Assembly: GCA_963790965.1 (NCBI GenBank)
Contig: CAWBQO010000006.1
Location: 1,054,001-1,118,000 of the forward strand
Origin: CAWBQO01 sp963790965
GTDB taxonomy: Bacteria; Bacteroidota; Rhodothermia; Rhodothermales; DASSAV01
Reading direction: 5' to 3'
Length of the DNA: 64,000 bases
Shown: positions 42,963 to 51,176 of the stretch, piece by piece
How positions within the stretch are numbered: the first letter of the stretch is position 1
Layout of the letters: every line of letters starts with the position of its first letter
Program-made: the position numbers and the translations under genes
Notes under the pieces: generated by a model
Database searches by the model: none
What the model was told of the DNA's origin: nothing
The model's input: the letters and a program-made list of their open reading frames with translations, nothing else

Positions 42963-45011
42963 ATGACCGGGCTCTCTCGCTCCCTCTGGCTTTCCGTCAT
43001 GTTCTTTTCTCTTGCCCTGGCAGCCGCCGGTCAGCCGGCACCCACGAACCGCCTCATGCCGGTTCCTGCCGAAGTTCGTTTCGGGACGGGCGGGATGGCG
43101 CTCGATTCTTCCTTCACGATCTCTCTGGAGGGCTACACCGAGCCGCGACTCGAAGCGGCGGCCGAGCGGCTGTTGGAGCACCTGACCGCGCAGACGGGCG
43201 TCCTCTTTATGCCCGGGGCGCTGAAGTCGAGCGGCGAACCGGCTGATCTCGTCATCGAGACCGGCGCTCCGGGCGGCTTCTATCCCGGTGTGCGAGAGGA
43301 CGAGTCTTACCGGCTCACGGTCGCGGAAGACGGCGCGCGGCTCGTGGCGAATTCGCCCTATGGTGCGCTGCGTGGCATGGAAACGTTCCGGCAGCTTGCC
43401 GAGGTCGGCGGTTCGGGCATGATGGTCCGCGCCGCGCAAATCCAGGATGCGCCGCGGTTCCCGTGGAGGGGCCAGCACTTCGACGTAGCCCGGCACTGGA
43501 TGCCGAAGGACGTCGTCCTGCGCACCCTCGACGGGATGGCGGCCGTCAAGATGAATGTGCTCCACTTCCATCTCACCGACGACCAGGGCTTCCGCATCGA
43601 GAGCCGCGCTTTCCCCTGCCTCCACGAGTACGGCTCGGACGGCCACTACTTTACGCAAGAAGAGATCCGCGAGATCATCGAGTACGCGCGCCTGCGCGGC
43701 ATCCGCGTGGTGCCGGAGTTCGATATGCCGGGCCATACGACCGCGTGGTTCGCCGGGCACCCTGAGCTTGCCGCCGCGCCGGGACCATACGAGATCGAGC
43801 GGGGCTGGGGCATCTTTGACCCGGCCATGGACCCGACGAAAGAAAGCGTCTATCGCTTCCTCGACACGTTCATCGGCGAGATGGCCGCCCTGTTCCCGGA
43901 CACGTACTTCCACATCGGCGGCGACGAAGTGACGGGCAAGCCGTGGACGGACAGCCCGCGTATCCAGGCGTTTATCAAGGACAACGATCTGAAGGACAAC
44001 CACGGCTTGCAGACATATTTCACGCGGCGCGTGCAAGAGATCGTGGCGCGCAACGGCAAGCAAATGATGGGCTGGGACGAGATTCTGCATCCAGACCTGC
44101 CCACGAGCATTCTGGTTCACTCGTGGCGGGGGCAGAAGTCGCTGGCGGAGGCGGCCCGGCAGGGCTACGAGGGCATCCTCTCGGCCGGATACTACCTCGA
44201 CCTGATGCTTCCCGCGTCCGAGCATTACGCCGTTGATCCGCTGGGCGGGGATGCGGCGAACCTGACGCTCGAGGAGCAGAACCGCATCCTTGGCGGCGAG
44301 AGCGCCATGTGGGCCGAACTCGTGACGCCCGAAACGATGGACTCGCGCATCTGGCCGCGCGCTGCCGCCATAGCAGAAAAACTCTGGTCGCCCGCCGAGA
44401 AAACGACGGACATAGACGACATGTATCGCCGTCTCGACATCACGAGCAAGCGGCTCGCGGCGCTCGGCCTCAAGCACCGTTCCAACTACCGCGTCATGCT
44501 GGAGCGCTTGACGGATTACGCGCCCGTAGAGCCGCTTCAAACGCTCGCCGACCTCCTGGAGCCGGTCAAGCGCTACCAGCGCCACCGTGGCCGCAAGCTG
44601 AACCAGGCGACGGCGTACAATCGCCTGATCGATGCTTTGCGGCCGGAGAGTGACTCGGCGCGCGTCTTTGCCGCGGACGTGGCGGCGTATCTCTCGGACC
44701 GCTCTGAAAGCCGGGCAGAACGACTGCGCAACCGCCTCGAACGCTGGCAGGCCAACCGTGCGGCGCTTGCGCCGGTCATCGACGGGTCGCCGATGCTGGC
44801 AGAGATCGACGGCCTATCCGCCGATCTCGCCGCTGTCGCCGGTCTCGGCCTTCAGGCGCTCGATGCGCTGCAGAATGGAGGATCGTTGCCGCAGGAGCGC
44901 GTCGCGGAGGATGTCGCGCTGCTCGACCGCGCGGCCGAGCCGCACGCCAAGATGCTTCTCATGGTCGTGCCACCGATCCGCGACCTCGTCATGGCCGCTC
45001 ACTTACCGTAA
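42963..45011 (+). CDS. Beta-N-acetylhexosaminidase, GH20
   Basis: This 682-aa exported enzyme removes terminal GlcNAc/GalNAc from oligomers by the substrate-assisted mechanism. It has a signal peptide (1-24), the GH20b N-terminal domain (LMPVPAEVRFGTGGMALDSSF), and then a TIM barrel. Motifs are FPWRGQHFDVARHWMP, LHFHLTDDQGFRIESR and the catalytic pair HIGGDEV (Asp321, Glu322), with MGWDEIL and ESAMWAE later. The C-terminal ~130 residues are helical. No sorting domain was seen, so it may be periplasmic. Confidence 0.95.
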   Translation: MTGLSRSLWLSVMFFSLALAAAGQPAPTNRLMPVPAEVRFGTGGMALDSSFTISLEGYTEPRLEAAAERLLEHLTAQTGVLFMPGALKSSGEPADLVIETGAPGGFYPGVREDESYRLTVAEDGARLVANSPYGALRGMETFRQLAEVGGSGMMVRAAQIQDAPRFPWRGQHFDVARHWMPKDVVLRTLDGMAAVKMNVLHFHLTDDQGFRIESRAFPCLHEYGSDGHYFTQEEIREIIEYARLRGIRVVPEFDMPGHTTAWFAGHPELAAAPGPYEIERGWGIFDPAMDPTKESVYRFLDTFIGEMAALFPDTYFHIGGDEVTGKPWTDSPRIQAFIKDNDLKDNHGLQTYFTRRVQEIVARNGKQMMGWDEILHPDLPTSILVHSWRGQKSLAEAARQGYEGILSAGYYLDLMLPASEHYAVDPLGGDAANLTLEEQNRILGGESAMWAELVTPETMDSRIWPRAAAIAEKLWSPAEKTTDIDDMYRRLDITSKRLAALGLKHRSNYRVMLERLTDYAPVEPLQTLADLLEPVKRYQRHRGRKLNQATAYNRLIDALRPESDSARVFAADVAAYLSDRSESRAERLRNRLERWQANRAALAPVIDGSPMLAEIDGLSADLAAVAGLGLQALDALQNGGSLPQERVAEDVALLDRAAEPHAKMLLMVVPPIRDLVMAAHLP

Positions 45012-45029
45012 ACAAGAGAGAGATCTGTT

Positions 45030-46385
45030 ATGAAAGCGCACCAATTGCCGGCATTGCTGATCGGCCTCATGCTTCTCGCGGCCCCTGATGCGGTGGGGCA
45101 GGGTAAGCGGGTTGTGGGGTACTACTCAGCCTGGTCGAACAGCGCCCTGCCGGCTTCGCAGATCGCCTATGAGAACCTGACGCACATAGCCCACTCGTTC
45201 GCATGGCCGGACGAGGACGGATCGCTCTTCGTGCCGGAGGGCTTTTTGTATCCGGAATTGAACCGCATCGCCCACGAGCACGACGTGAAGGTTGTCGTTG
45301 CGCTCGGCGGATGGGGCGCGGTGCAGGAAGCGAACTTCAAGAGCGTGGCCGCGGACCCGGTAAAGCGCGCCCGCTTTGTCAAGGAAGTTGTCGACTTTCT
45401 TCAGGCGAAAGATTACGACGGCGTCGACCTCGACTGGGAGTATCCCCGCGCGGCCGACCGGGCGGCGAACACGGCCCTCATTCTGGCGCTGCGCGCGGCT
45501 TTCGATGCCGTCAATCCTGCATTCACACTCTCGGCTGCCGTCCCTACCTCCGACTGGTCCGGCGGCTACGACGTTTCTGCCATCAAAGAAGCGCTCGATT
45601 GGATTGGCGTCATGACGTACGACTATCATGGTTCCTGGACCAACCATGCCGGTCACAACGCGCCGCTCTTCCGCAACCCGAAGGACCCCGACGGATCGGC
45701 GGATGAGAACGTCCGCGGCTGGGCCGCCAAGGGAATGCCGCGGTCGAAGGTGCTTCTCGGCGTGCCCTTTTACGGCCGCCGGTTCAACGCGACCGCGCTT
45801 TTCGGCCCCGCGACGGACGGCAGCGCGCTCACGTATCAGGACAGCATGAACCGCATTCTGGCGGGATGGACCTACACATGGGATGATGCCGCCAAGGTGC
45901 CCTACTTGCAGGATCCGCAAAAGAAGATCCTTGTCACCTTCGAGGACACCACCTCGGCGCGGGTGAAAGCCGAGTACGTGCAGCAGCAAGGGTTCGGCGG
46001 CGTAATCATCTGGGCGCTGCATCAGGGAAAGACGACCGATGGTGCCCAGCCGCTGCTTGCTACGCTTGGCCGCGTCCTGCAGCCGCGCGCCTCTGTTGGA
46101 TCTGAGACAGATCATAGCGTCCAAGAGGACCTGATGGGCAGGGTATATCCGAATCCCTCCTCGGGAAAAACCACCATTCCATTCTTCATGTCCACGCCAG
46201 ACCACGTCAGGCTGGAGGCCTTTGACTTGCTCGGTCACCGCGTGGCGCTGCTCGTCGACGAGCGGCTCGGCTCCGGAGCGCATCAAGCGCTGTGGGACGC
46301 TTCTGCGCTTCCGGGCGGCGTTTACCTCCTGGCTTTGCGAACCGGCCACACTTCCAACCATACGTCCATTGTTGTGGCGAGGTGA
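45030..46385 (+). CDS. GH18 chitinase with type IX sorting domain
   Basis: This 451-aa secreted chitinase has a signal peptide (about 1-24, AVGQ). The GH18 barrel has VGYYSAWSNS, VVVALGGWG and the full catalytic motif DGVDLDWEYP with acid Glu137. GVMTYDYHGSW and GVPFYGRRF follow. The C-terminal domain (about 370-451) begins LMGRVYPNPSSGKTTIPF and has FDLLGH and GGVYLLAL, typical type IX cargo. It should cut chitin internally on the cell surface or outside. It follows GH20 by 18 bp. Confidence 0.95.
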   Translation: MKAHQLPALLIGLMLLAAPDAVGQGKRVVGYYSAWSNSALPASQIAYENLTHIAHSFAWPDEDGSLFVPEGFLYPELNRIAHEHDVKVVVALGGWGAVQEANFKSVAADPVKRARFVKEVVDFLQAKDYDGVDLDWEYPRAADRAANTALILALRAAFDAVNPAFTLSAAVPTSDWSGGYDVSAIKEALDWIGVMTYDYHGSWTNHAGHNAPLFRNPKDPDGSADENVRGWAAKGMPRSKVLLGVPFYGRRFNATALFGPATDGSALTYQDSMNRILAGWTYTWDDAAKVPYLQDPQKKILVTFEDTTSARVKAEYVQQQGFGGVIIWALHQGKTTDGAQPLLATLGRVLQPRASVGSETDHSVQEDLMGRVYPNPSSGKTTIPFFMSTPDHVRLEAFDLLGHRVALLVDERLGSGAHQALWDASALPGGVYLLALRTGHTSNHTSIVVAR

Positions 46386-46391
46386 AACGAC

Positions 46392-47174
46392 ATGATCGTT
46401 CTTAAAAGAAGGCGCTGCGTTTTGCTCGTCGTTGCCTTGCTCGCGTTCATCGGCACGCCGGCGTTTGCTCAGGAAGCGCCGCGCACGATTCTCGCCATTG
46501 GCGCGCACGCGGGGGACATGGAGCTTACGAGCGGGGCCGTACTCGCGCATCAGGCTGCTCGTGGCGACCGCGTGGTGCTGCTCCACCTCACGCTCGGCGA
46601 AGGTGGCAATCCGAAGCTCTCACCGGACGAATACGGCGAACAGAAACGCCGCGAGGCTGTGGCGGTCGCCGAAGCGCTCGGCGCTGAGGTGCTCTTCGGC
46701 CCGTACAAGGACGGGGAGATACCCGACGATGAGGCCGCCCGGCGCTACGTCGCCGATGCCATTCGGCAGGTCCGGCCGACCCACATCATCACGCACTGGA
46801 AGAGCAGCATTCATAAGGATCACGCCGTGACTTACCGGGTGGTCTCGGACGCGGTCCTGCTGGCGTCCCTGGAAGGCGTGAGGACGGCGCATCCCCGGCA
46901 TCGCGGCGTGCGGTCGGTGATGTACGCCGAAAACTGGGAAGATCCCGAAGGCTTTTCCCCCTATCTGTATGTGGACGTGACCGACAGCTTCGAGCGCTGG
47001 CGGGAAGCCGTTGCGAAGTACGAGTTCGTCGGCGGCGCGATCTCCTCCTTCCCGTATCTCGACTACTACACCGCGCTTTCTTCGGTGCGCGGAGCCGAAG
47101 CCCGCCGCGCGCACGCGGTTGCATTTGACATCGACCCGATGGGAAAGAAGCGTATCCTGGACGGGCTGCCCTGA
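46392..47174 (+). CDS. Exported PIG-L/LmbE-type deacetylase
   Basis: This 260-aa protein has a signal peptide (about 1-26, PAFAQ). The PIG-L fold has ILAIGAHAGDMEL at the first metal site, LHLTLGEGG, and the third ligand in HKDHAVTYR. The usual motif is HPDDxE; here it is HAGDME, so the zinc His and second Asp are kept but the first Asp (general base in MshB-like enzymes) is Gly. It may de-N-acetylate amino-sugar oligomers outside the cytoplasm, or use another base. It is the last gene of the run; a repeat element starts at its stop codon. Confidence 0.87.
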   Translation: MIVLKRRRCVLLVVALLAFIGTPAFAQEAPRTILAIGAHAGDMELTSGAVLAHQAARGDRVVLLHLTLGEGGNPKLSPDEYGEQKRREAVAVAEALGAEVLFGPYKDGEIPDDEAARRYVADAIRQVRPTHIITHWKSSIHKDHAVTYRVVSDAVLLASLEGVRTAHPRHRGVRSVMYAENWEDPEGFSPYLYVDVTDSFERWREAVAKYEFVGGAISSFPYLDYYTALSSVRGAEARRAHAVAFDIDPMGKKRILDGLP

Positions 47175-47346
47175 GCGCATGTTGATCTACTGTTGATCGG
47201 ATACAAGACAGATTCTGTAGGGCCTTATGTGCAATTGTGATGCTGCCTAACACCCCCTTGAATCTCCCTCAAGGGGGAGGTTGCGTGGGTGCTTTGGTCC
47301 GCATGGCCAGCTACATACAGCGCGTTCTGTTATTTGAAAGGCCACT
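47172..47346 (+). repeat. MITE-like element, copy 1
   Basis: This copy is about 175 bp and diverged at the left end. The left end GAGCGCATGTTGATCTAC overlaps the PIG-L stop (47172-47174). The core shares TGCTGCCTAACACCCCCTTG, the hairpin CCCCCTTGA...TCAAGGGGG and TACATACAGCGCG with the other copies. The right end is TTATTTGAAAGGCC. It encodes no protein. Confidence 0.7.
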
Positions 47347-47473
47347 GAAAGCACGGAACAGATGCTTCGCTTCGCCGGCATGACACGCGGGGAAGGTGCG
47401 GCCTTTCTTGTGGTCCTCAGTGCTGCCTTTCATGTGCTCCCCAGAGTCCGTGCCTCCTCCGACGCCCCCGGGG

Positions 47474-47516
47474 TGTCATCCTGAACGCAGTGAAGGATCT
47501 GTTTCCTTTCGCAGCC
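47474..47516 (+). repeat. Short intergenic repeat (TGTCATCCTGA...GAAGGATCT), copy 1
   Basis: The 27-bp core TGTCATCCTGAACGCAGTGA+AGGATCT is followed by GTTTCCTTTCGCAGCC, which is shared with copy 2. This core is a widespread intergenic repeat type in several bacterial phyla. Confidence 0.75.
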
Positions 47517-47873
47517 CGAGACTCTACGATGCGCCCGCACGACTCGGTAGGGCCGTTCTGCCTTCCCGGTGCTCCAGGTGCCTGCGCCTTCTCCAACCCC
47601 CCCTGTCATCCCGACCAAGGCGGCACCACCGACCCTCATCATGAACCCACCCCATCCGCCGCCGCGCGGAGGGACCTCCTCATAATGGCAAAGAACACCC
47701 CCCAATCCAAAGCCGCCCACCCAGGCCTCCATCACGCAACGCCTGAACAGCATCAGACGCAGACACGCAGAGACCGGCAGCGGCGGAGCGCCGCGCCACA
47801 AGCCGGCCCGTTTCGCCCATTCCTCGAACGTCCCCGCCCCCTCCATCCTCCCCGAAATATCATCCTCTCGGAA

Positions 47874-47916
47874 TGTCATCCTGAGCGAAGCGAAGGATCT
47901 GTTTTCTTTCGCAGCC
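47874..47916 (+). repeat. Short intergenic repeat, copy 2
   Basis: The core TGTCATCCTGAGCGAAGCGA+AGGATCT is followed by GTTTTCTTTCGCAGCC. It is preceded by GGAA, as is copy 3. The same 43-bp layout as copy 1 is kept with five differences or fewer. Confidence 0.75.
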
Positions 47917-48007
47917 ACAGACGCTTCGGTGCGTCGTCATGACGGTCGAGGGCTACGTGCCAATCCTGCGCACCTCCGCACTCCCATTATCCTCCGACAC
48001 CTTGGAA

Positions 48008-48034
48008 TGTCATCCTGAACGCAGTGAAGGATCT
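48008..48034 (+). repeat. Short intergenic repeat, copy 3
   Basis: The core TGTCATCCTGAACGCAGTGA+AGGATCT is identical to copy 1 over 27 bp, but the downstream GTTT..GCAGCC part is missing. A MITE-like element starts 17 bp later. Confidence 0.7.
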
Positions 48035-48051
48035 TATGCTTACCGAAAGCT

Positions 48052-48223
48052 AAGAGGCTGGGGATGGAGGGCGGACGGGCCATATCGGGGCCTGATCACG
48101 CTCAGTGCGTGTCTTAGAGGCTACCTTGCATCTCCGTAAATCTCCTCCGGGGGAGATCGCGCCGGTACTTTGGTCCGCATGGCCGGCTGCATACAGCGCC
48201 TGCTACTTGTTTAACGGCGTCGT
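48052..48223 (+). repeat. MITE-like element, copy 2 (degenerate)
   Basis: This copy is about 172 bp. It has left end AAGAGGCTG, CGTGTCTTAGAGGCTACCTTGC, a weakened hairpin, then GGTACTTTGGTCCGCATGGC and CTGCATACAGCGCC, ending TTGTTTAACGGCGTCGT. It is the most diverged copy. The right end is 29 bp from the alanine dehydrogenase stop. Confidence 0.6.
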
Positions 48224-48252
48224 GACGGCGACCGGAGGTGAGTCTTGCGGCG

Positions 48253-49473
48253 TCAGATTCCCGATGCGATGAGCAGCTCTATGTCGCGGTGAGGCATTCC
48301 GAAGGACGTGGCGAGGCTCTTCTTCGTCAGGTGGCGGCGGTAAACGTACGCGCCGTTTCGCAGGCCCACGTTCCGCCAGAGCGCCTCATTGATCGACCCG
48401 ACGTGGCCGATCTGGATGAGATACGGCACGAGCACGTTCGTGAGCGCGTACGTTGCCGTGCGCGCCGCATTAGACGGCATGTTGAGCACGCAGTAGTGAA
48501 TCACGTCGTGAACGCGGAAGGTCGGATCGGAGTGCGTCGTAGCGCGGCTCGTCTCGATGCACCCGCCCTGATCCATGACAGCGTCGACGATGACCGATCC
48601 CGGCCGCATGGTCGCGACGATTTCTTCGGCGAGCACCACGGGCGAGCGCTGCCCGTCAACCATCATCGCGCCGATCACCACGTCGGCCGAAGGCACGGCT
48701 TGCCGGATGTACTGGTCGTTTGCCATGGCCGTCGTGATGCGGCGGTCGAGGTAGTGCTCGAGCGCCCTCAGCGCGCCGAGGTCTGAATCCAGCACGATCA
48801 CGTGGGCACCATAGCCGAGCGCCGTCCGCGCGGCCCACTCGCCCACGACGCCTGCACCGAGAATGACGACCGTGGCCGGGGGCACGCCGGAGATGCCGCC
48901 GAGCATGACGCCCTTGCCGCCCTGATTGCTCTCGAGGTAGCGCGCCGCGATCTGCACGGACATCGATCCCATGATCTCGTGCATCATTCGAACAATCGGC
49001 AGCGAGCCGTCCGGGTCGCGGATGAATTCGAAACCGATACCCGTGATGCCGAGGTCCATCAGGCGGCGCAGAAAGTCCGGCGTCGTTCCGCCGAGGTGCA
49101 GCGCGGAGATGAGAATCTGCTTTTCCTGCAGGTAGGAAAGCTCTTCACCTACGGGCGGCCCGACCTTCGCGATCAGGTTGCAGGCCGCATAGAGATCCTC
49201 CGGCCCCGTCACCATTTGCGCGCCGACTTCCGAGTAGGCGTTATCGCTGAAGTGCGCGAGGGTGCCGGCGCCGGACTCGACGTAAACCTCATGCCCGTTC
49301 GCAACGAGGGCGCTCACGCCGCTGGGCGCAAGGGCTACCCGGCGTTCCTCATTAGAAGTCTCGCGCGGAATGCCGATGCGTAGCGAGGTTTGCCCCTCGC
49401 CGGTCGGCTGCGGCTTCTCCATCGTCATCAAGCCGCGCTCCATCGCGATTCCCTGAAGGGAGGGAATTTCCAT
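48253..49473 (-). CDS. ald: Alanine dehydrogenase
   Basis: This 406-aa NAD-dependent enzyme interconverts L-alanine and pyruvate plus ammonia. It is a member of the AlaDH/PNT family with IGIPRETSNEERRVALAP at the N-terminus, VGPP, HLGG, and the NAD-binding GGISGVPPATVVILGAGVVGEWAA. Late motifs are VIVDAVMDQGGCIETSR, a usual Asp/Gln site, and NMPSNAARTATYALTN. An N-terminal extension of about 30 residues precedes the first conserved motif; the alternative start MTMEKPQPTG is inside it. Confidence 0.94.
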   Translation of the reverse strand: MEIPSLQGIAMERGLMTMEKPQPTGEGQTSLRIGIPRETSNEERRVALAPSGVSALVANGHEVYVESGAGTLAHFSDNAYSEVGAQMVTGPEDLYAACNLIAKVGPPVGEELSYLQEKQILISALHLGGTTPDFLRRLMDLGITGIGFEFIRDPDGSLPIVRMMHEIMGSMSVQIAARYLESNQGGKGVMLGGISGVPPATVVILGAGVVGEWAARTALGYGAHVIVLDSDLGALRALEHYLDRRITTAMANDQYIRQAVPSADVVIGAMMVDGQRSPVVLAEEIVATMRPGSVIVDAVMDQGGCIETSRATTHSDPTFRVHDVIHYCVLNMPSNAARTATYALTNVLVPYLIQIGHVGSINEALWRNVGLRNGAYVYRRHLTKKSLATSFGMPHRDIELLIASGI

Positions 49474-49940
49474 GACGGGGTTTGTTTATGTTTCTTCGGA
49501 GATCACCGGGGAAAGGCCATTGCAAGCGAAACGCGCCGGGCACTCGTTATCTGCTGACATCCTTCCGCTCCGCGCGGGCAGGCGGAACGACTCCGCTCGT
49601 CCCGCCGAGCGAGCCAGCCCTTCCCACCGGAAAGAAGAATCCGCCCCTGCGCTCACCCCGATGCCTTCGTGCGGCTGTCAGGGATGGTGGCGAAGAGCAC
49701 TTTTTGGTAATCTGCGAAGAACCTTAATTGTTGTCGGATTGATGAATGTTCTGTCTTAAAATATACGTCCAACGGAGTGCTTTCGCACCCCCCGCTCGCG
49801 AAAAGCTCTGTACGGCCAACGCGACGGAAGAAAACAATTTTCGAGGCGCTCCGTAACTATCGGCCTTCTTGCGGCGGCGGTATACATCGTCCACCTGCCC
49901 CCTATTCCGGCATCCCAAAGCGACTCTCTCCACCTCTTTG
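49474..49940. other. Intergenic region, no gene seen
   Basis: These 467 bp lie between divergent ald and the 49941 lipoprotein gene. Weak open frames exist on the plus strand (for example 49472-49759), but they are rich in Arg, Ser and Pro without any domain. AT-rich stretches near 49715-49765 and 49835-49865 may contain promoters. Confidence 0.5.
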
Positions 49941-50501
49941 ATGGCTATGAATACTAAAAAATCTACCAACGCCCTCCTGTCATTGGTCTTGCCGGCCGCG
50001 GTCATGCTATTCGTCTCTGCGTGCGACTCCGGCAGCTCCACCGCGCGGCAGGACTGTTCGCAGGTTGCGGGTCGGTACGACTTCACGCGGTTTGAGTTTG
50101 TCGCGCAGGCGAGCGCCGTGCAGGACAAGCTCGGGCCGTTCAGCTATCTCGATACGCTCGATGCCGACCGGACGGAGCTGTGGCTCGTGGATAGCAAGCC
50201 GGGCACCACGTCCTGCCAGTACCTTCTTTCCTACGGTTACAAAGAAGGCGATGAAGGGTTTGTGCAGGGCAATTACGCCGTCAACCGCGACGGTGTGGTG
50301 CTGTCCGTGCCGTCCGGCAGTCTCGACCTGGCCAAGCTCAACTTGAACCGGGGGAGCATCGTTCTTCGCCAGACCTCTCGGATGAGCGATCTCTTCGGGG
50401 AGTATTTCGTTGCCGCCACGGACCTGAGCAACATCAAGCCCGGATTCGAAGGGTTTCAGAAAGTGGACGGGACGATGTACCTGACCTTGAAGCGCAAGTA
50501 A
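49941..50501 (+). CDS. Lipoprotein of unknown function
   Basis: This 186-aa protein has a lipoprotein signal (LPAAVMLFVSACDSG, Cys at about residue 28). The mature part has a lipocalin-like feel: QVAGRYDFTRFEFVAQASAVQDK, beta-strand runs such as RTELWLVDS and YLLSYGYKEGDEGFVQGNYAVN, and a C-terminal GTMYLTLKRK. I do not recognise a named family. Start ATG 49941 or ATG 49947. Confidence 0.75.
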   Translation: MAMNTKKSTNALLSLVLPAAVMLFVSACDSGSSTARQDCSQVAGRYDFTRFEFVAQASAVQDKLGPFSYLDTLDADRTELWLVDSKPGTTSCQYLLSYGYKEGDEGFVQGNYAVNRDGVVLSVPSGSLDLAKLNLNRGSIVLRQTSRMSDLFGEYFVAATDLSNIKPGFEGFQKVDGTMYLTLKRK

Positions 50502-50510
50502 AGCCGCCGC

Positions 50511-51134
50511 TCAGTCCGGGACGCGCCCCCCGGCGACGAAGAAGTCGTCCTGCCGCCAGGCGCAATCCACGTCGGTGAAGCCGGCGCGCTCCATGGCTTT
50601 CATCTGCCGGTAAAGCCCGAGGGTGCCCACGTGGTCGGCGACGATGACGTGGCCGCCCGGCAGCGTGCCCTCACGAATGCCCCGGAAGAGCAGTTCGTAG
50701 CGTGATTCCGCCTCCGGCACTTCAACGTTGCTCCCGACGATGGCGTGCAGCGACAGCGAAGCGACGACGACGCTGTAAGGGCCTCCCGGCACCGGTTCGC
50801 CGTCGGCGCGCACGGATGCTTCGATGAGGTTCACGTCGCGCGTAAAGTCCTGAATCTTTTCCGCCGCAATCGAGAGCAGCGCGGCATCCTCGTCCACGAG
50901 GGTCATGCGGGTGAGCGGGTAGGCAGAGAGCACCGTGTAGGCGGCATTTCCGGTGCCGCATCCAAGGTCGCAGACGGCGCTTTCCGGGTCGAGCGGAGGC
51001 AGCGCGGCCAGCAGCTCTTCGAGCATCGGCACGACGAGCGGCATCCGGCGCTCCAGGTGCAGGTCGTACCAGCGGCCATGCGACCAGAAGCCGCCGCGCC
51101 GCGCGAGATTGCGCCGCCAGTTAGGGTTTTTCAT
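50511..51134 (-). CDS. SAM-dependent methyltransferase (class I)
   Basis: This 207-aa protein has a Rossmann-fold SAM-binding motif VCDLGCGTGNAAYTVL, acidic post-motif LVDEDAAL and motif VVVASLSLHAIVG, with a GGHVIVADHVG strand late. The substrate is unknown. An AAA-free N-terminal stretch (GRWYDLHLERRMP) is typical of small-molecule-type methyltransferases. It is 42 bp downstream of lexA on the same strand and may be co-transcribed. Confidence 0.85.
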   Translation of the reverse strand: MKNPNWRRNLARRGGFWSHGRWYDLHLERRMPLVVPMLEELLAALPPLDPESAVCDLGCGTGNAAYTVLSAYPLTRMTLVDEDAALLSIAAEKIQDFTRDVNLIEASVRADGEPVPGGPYSVVVASLSLHAIVGSNVEVPEAESRYELLFRGIREGTLPGGHVIVADHVGTLGLYRQMKAMERAGFTDVDCAWRQDDFFVAGGRVPD

Positions 51135-51176
51135 CCGGCAGAAAGTTGCAGAAGGGCGAGTGCTCTTGCGGCGGCG

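Larger units (their letters stand above)
47347..48051. other. Repeat-rich spacer without genes
   Basis: No convincing gene was found. Composition is C/T-rich on the plus strand with many short tracts of CCCC. It holds three copies of a short repeat (listed separately) and partial matches such as TGTCATCCCGACCAAGG near 47608. Open frames here have no recognisable proteins. Confidence 0.6.

Noticed and set aside
47172..48223. CRISPR-like array in the repeat-rich spacer
   Set aside because: Repeats are irregularly spaced (about 400 and 134 bp), diverged and of two unrelated families; no uniform spacers and no cas genes.
49724..50128. Minus-strand frame opposite the 49941 lipoprotein
   Set aside because: Overlaps a gene with a clear lipobox on the other strand; no domain seen.
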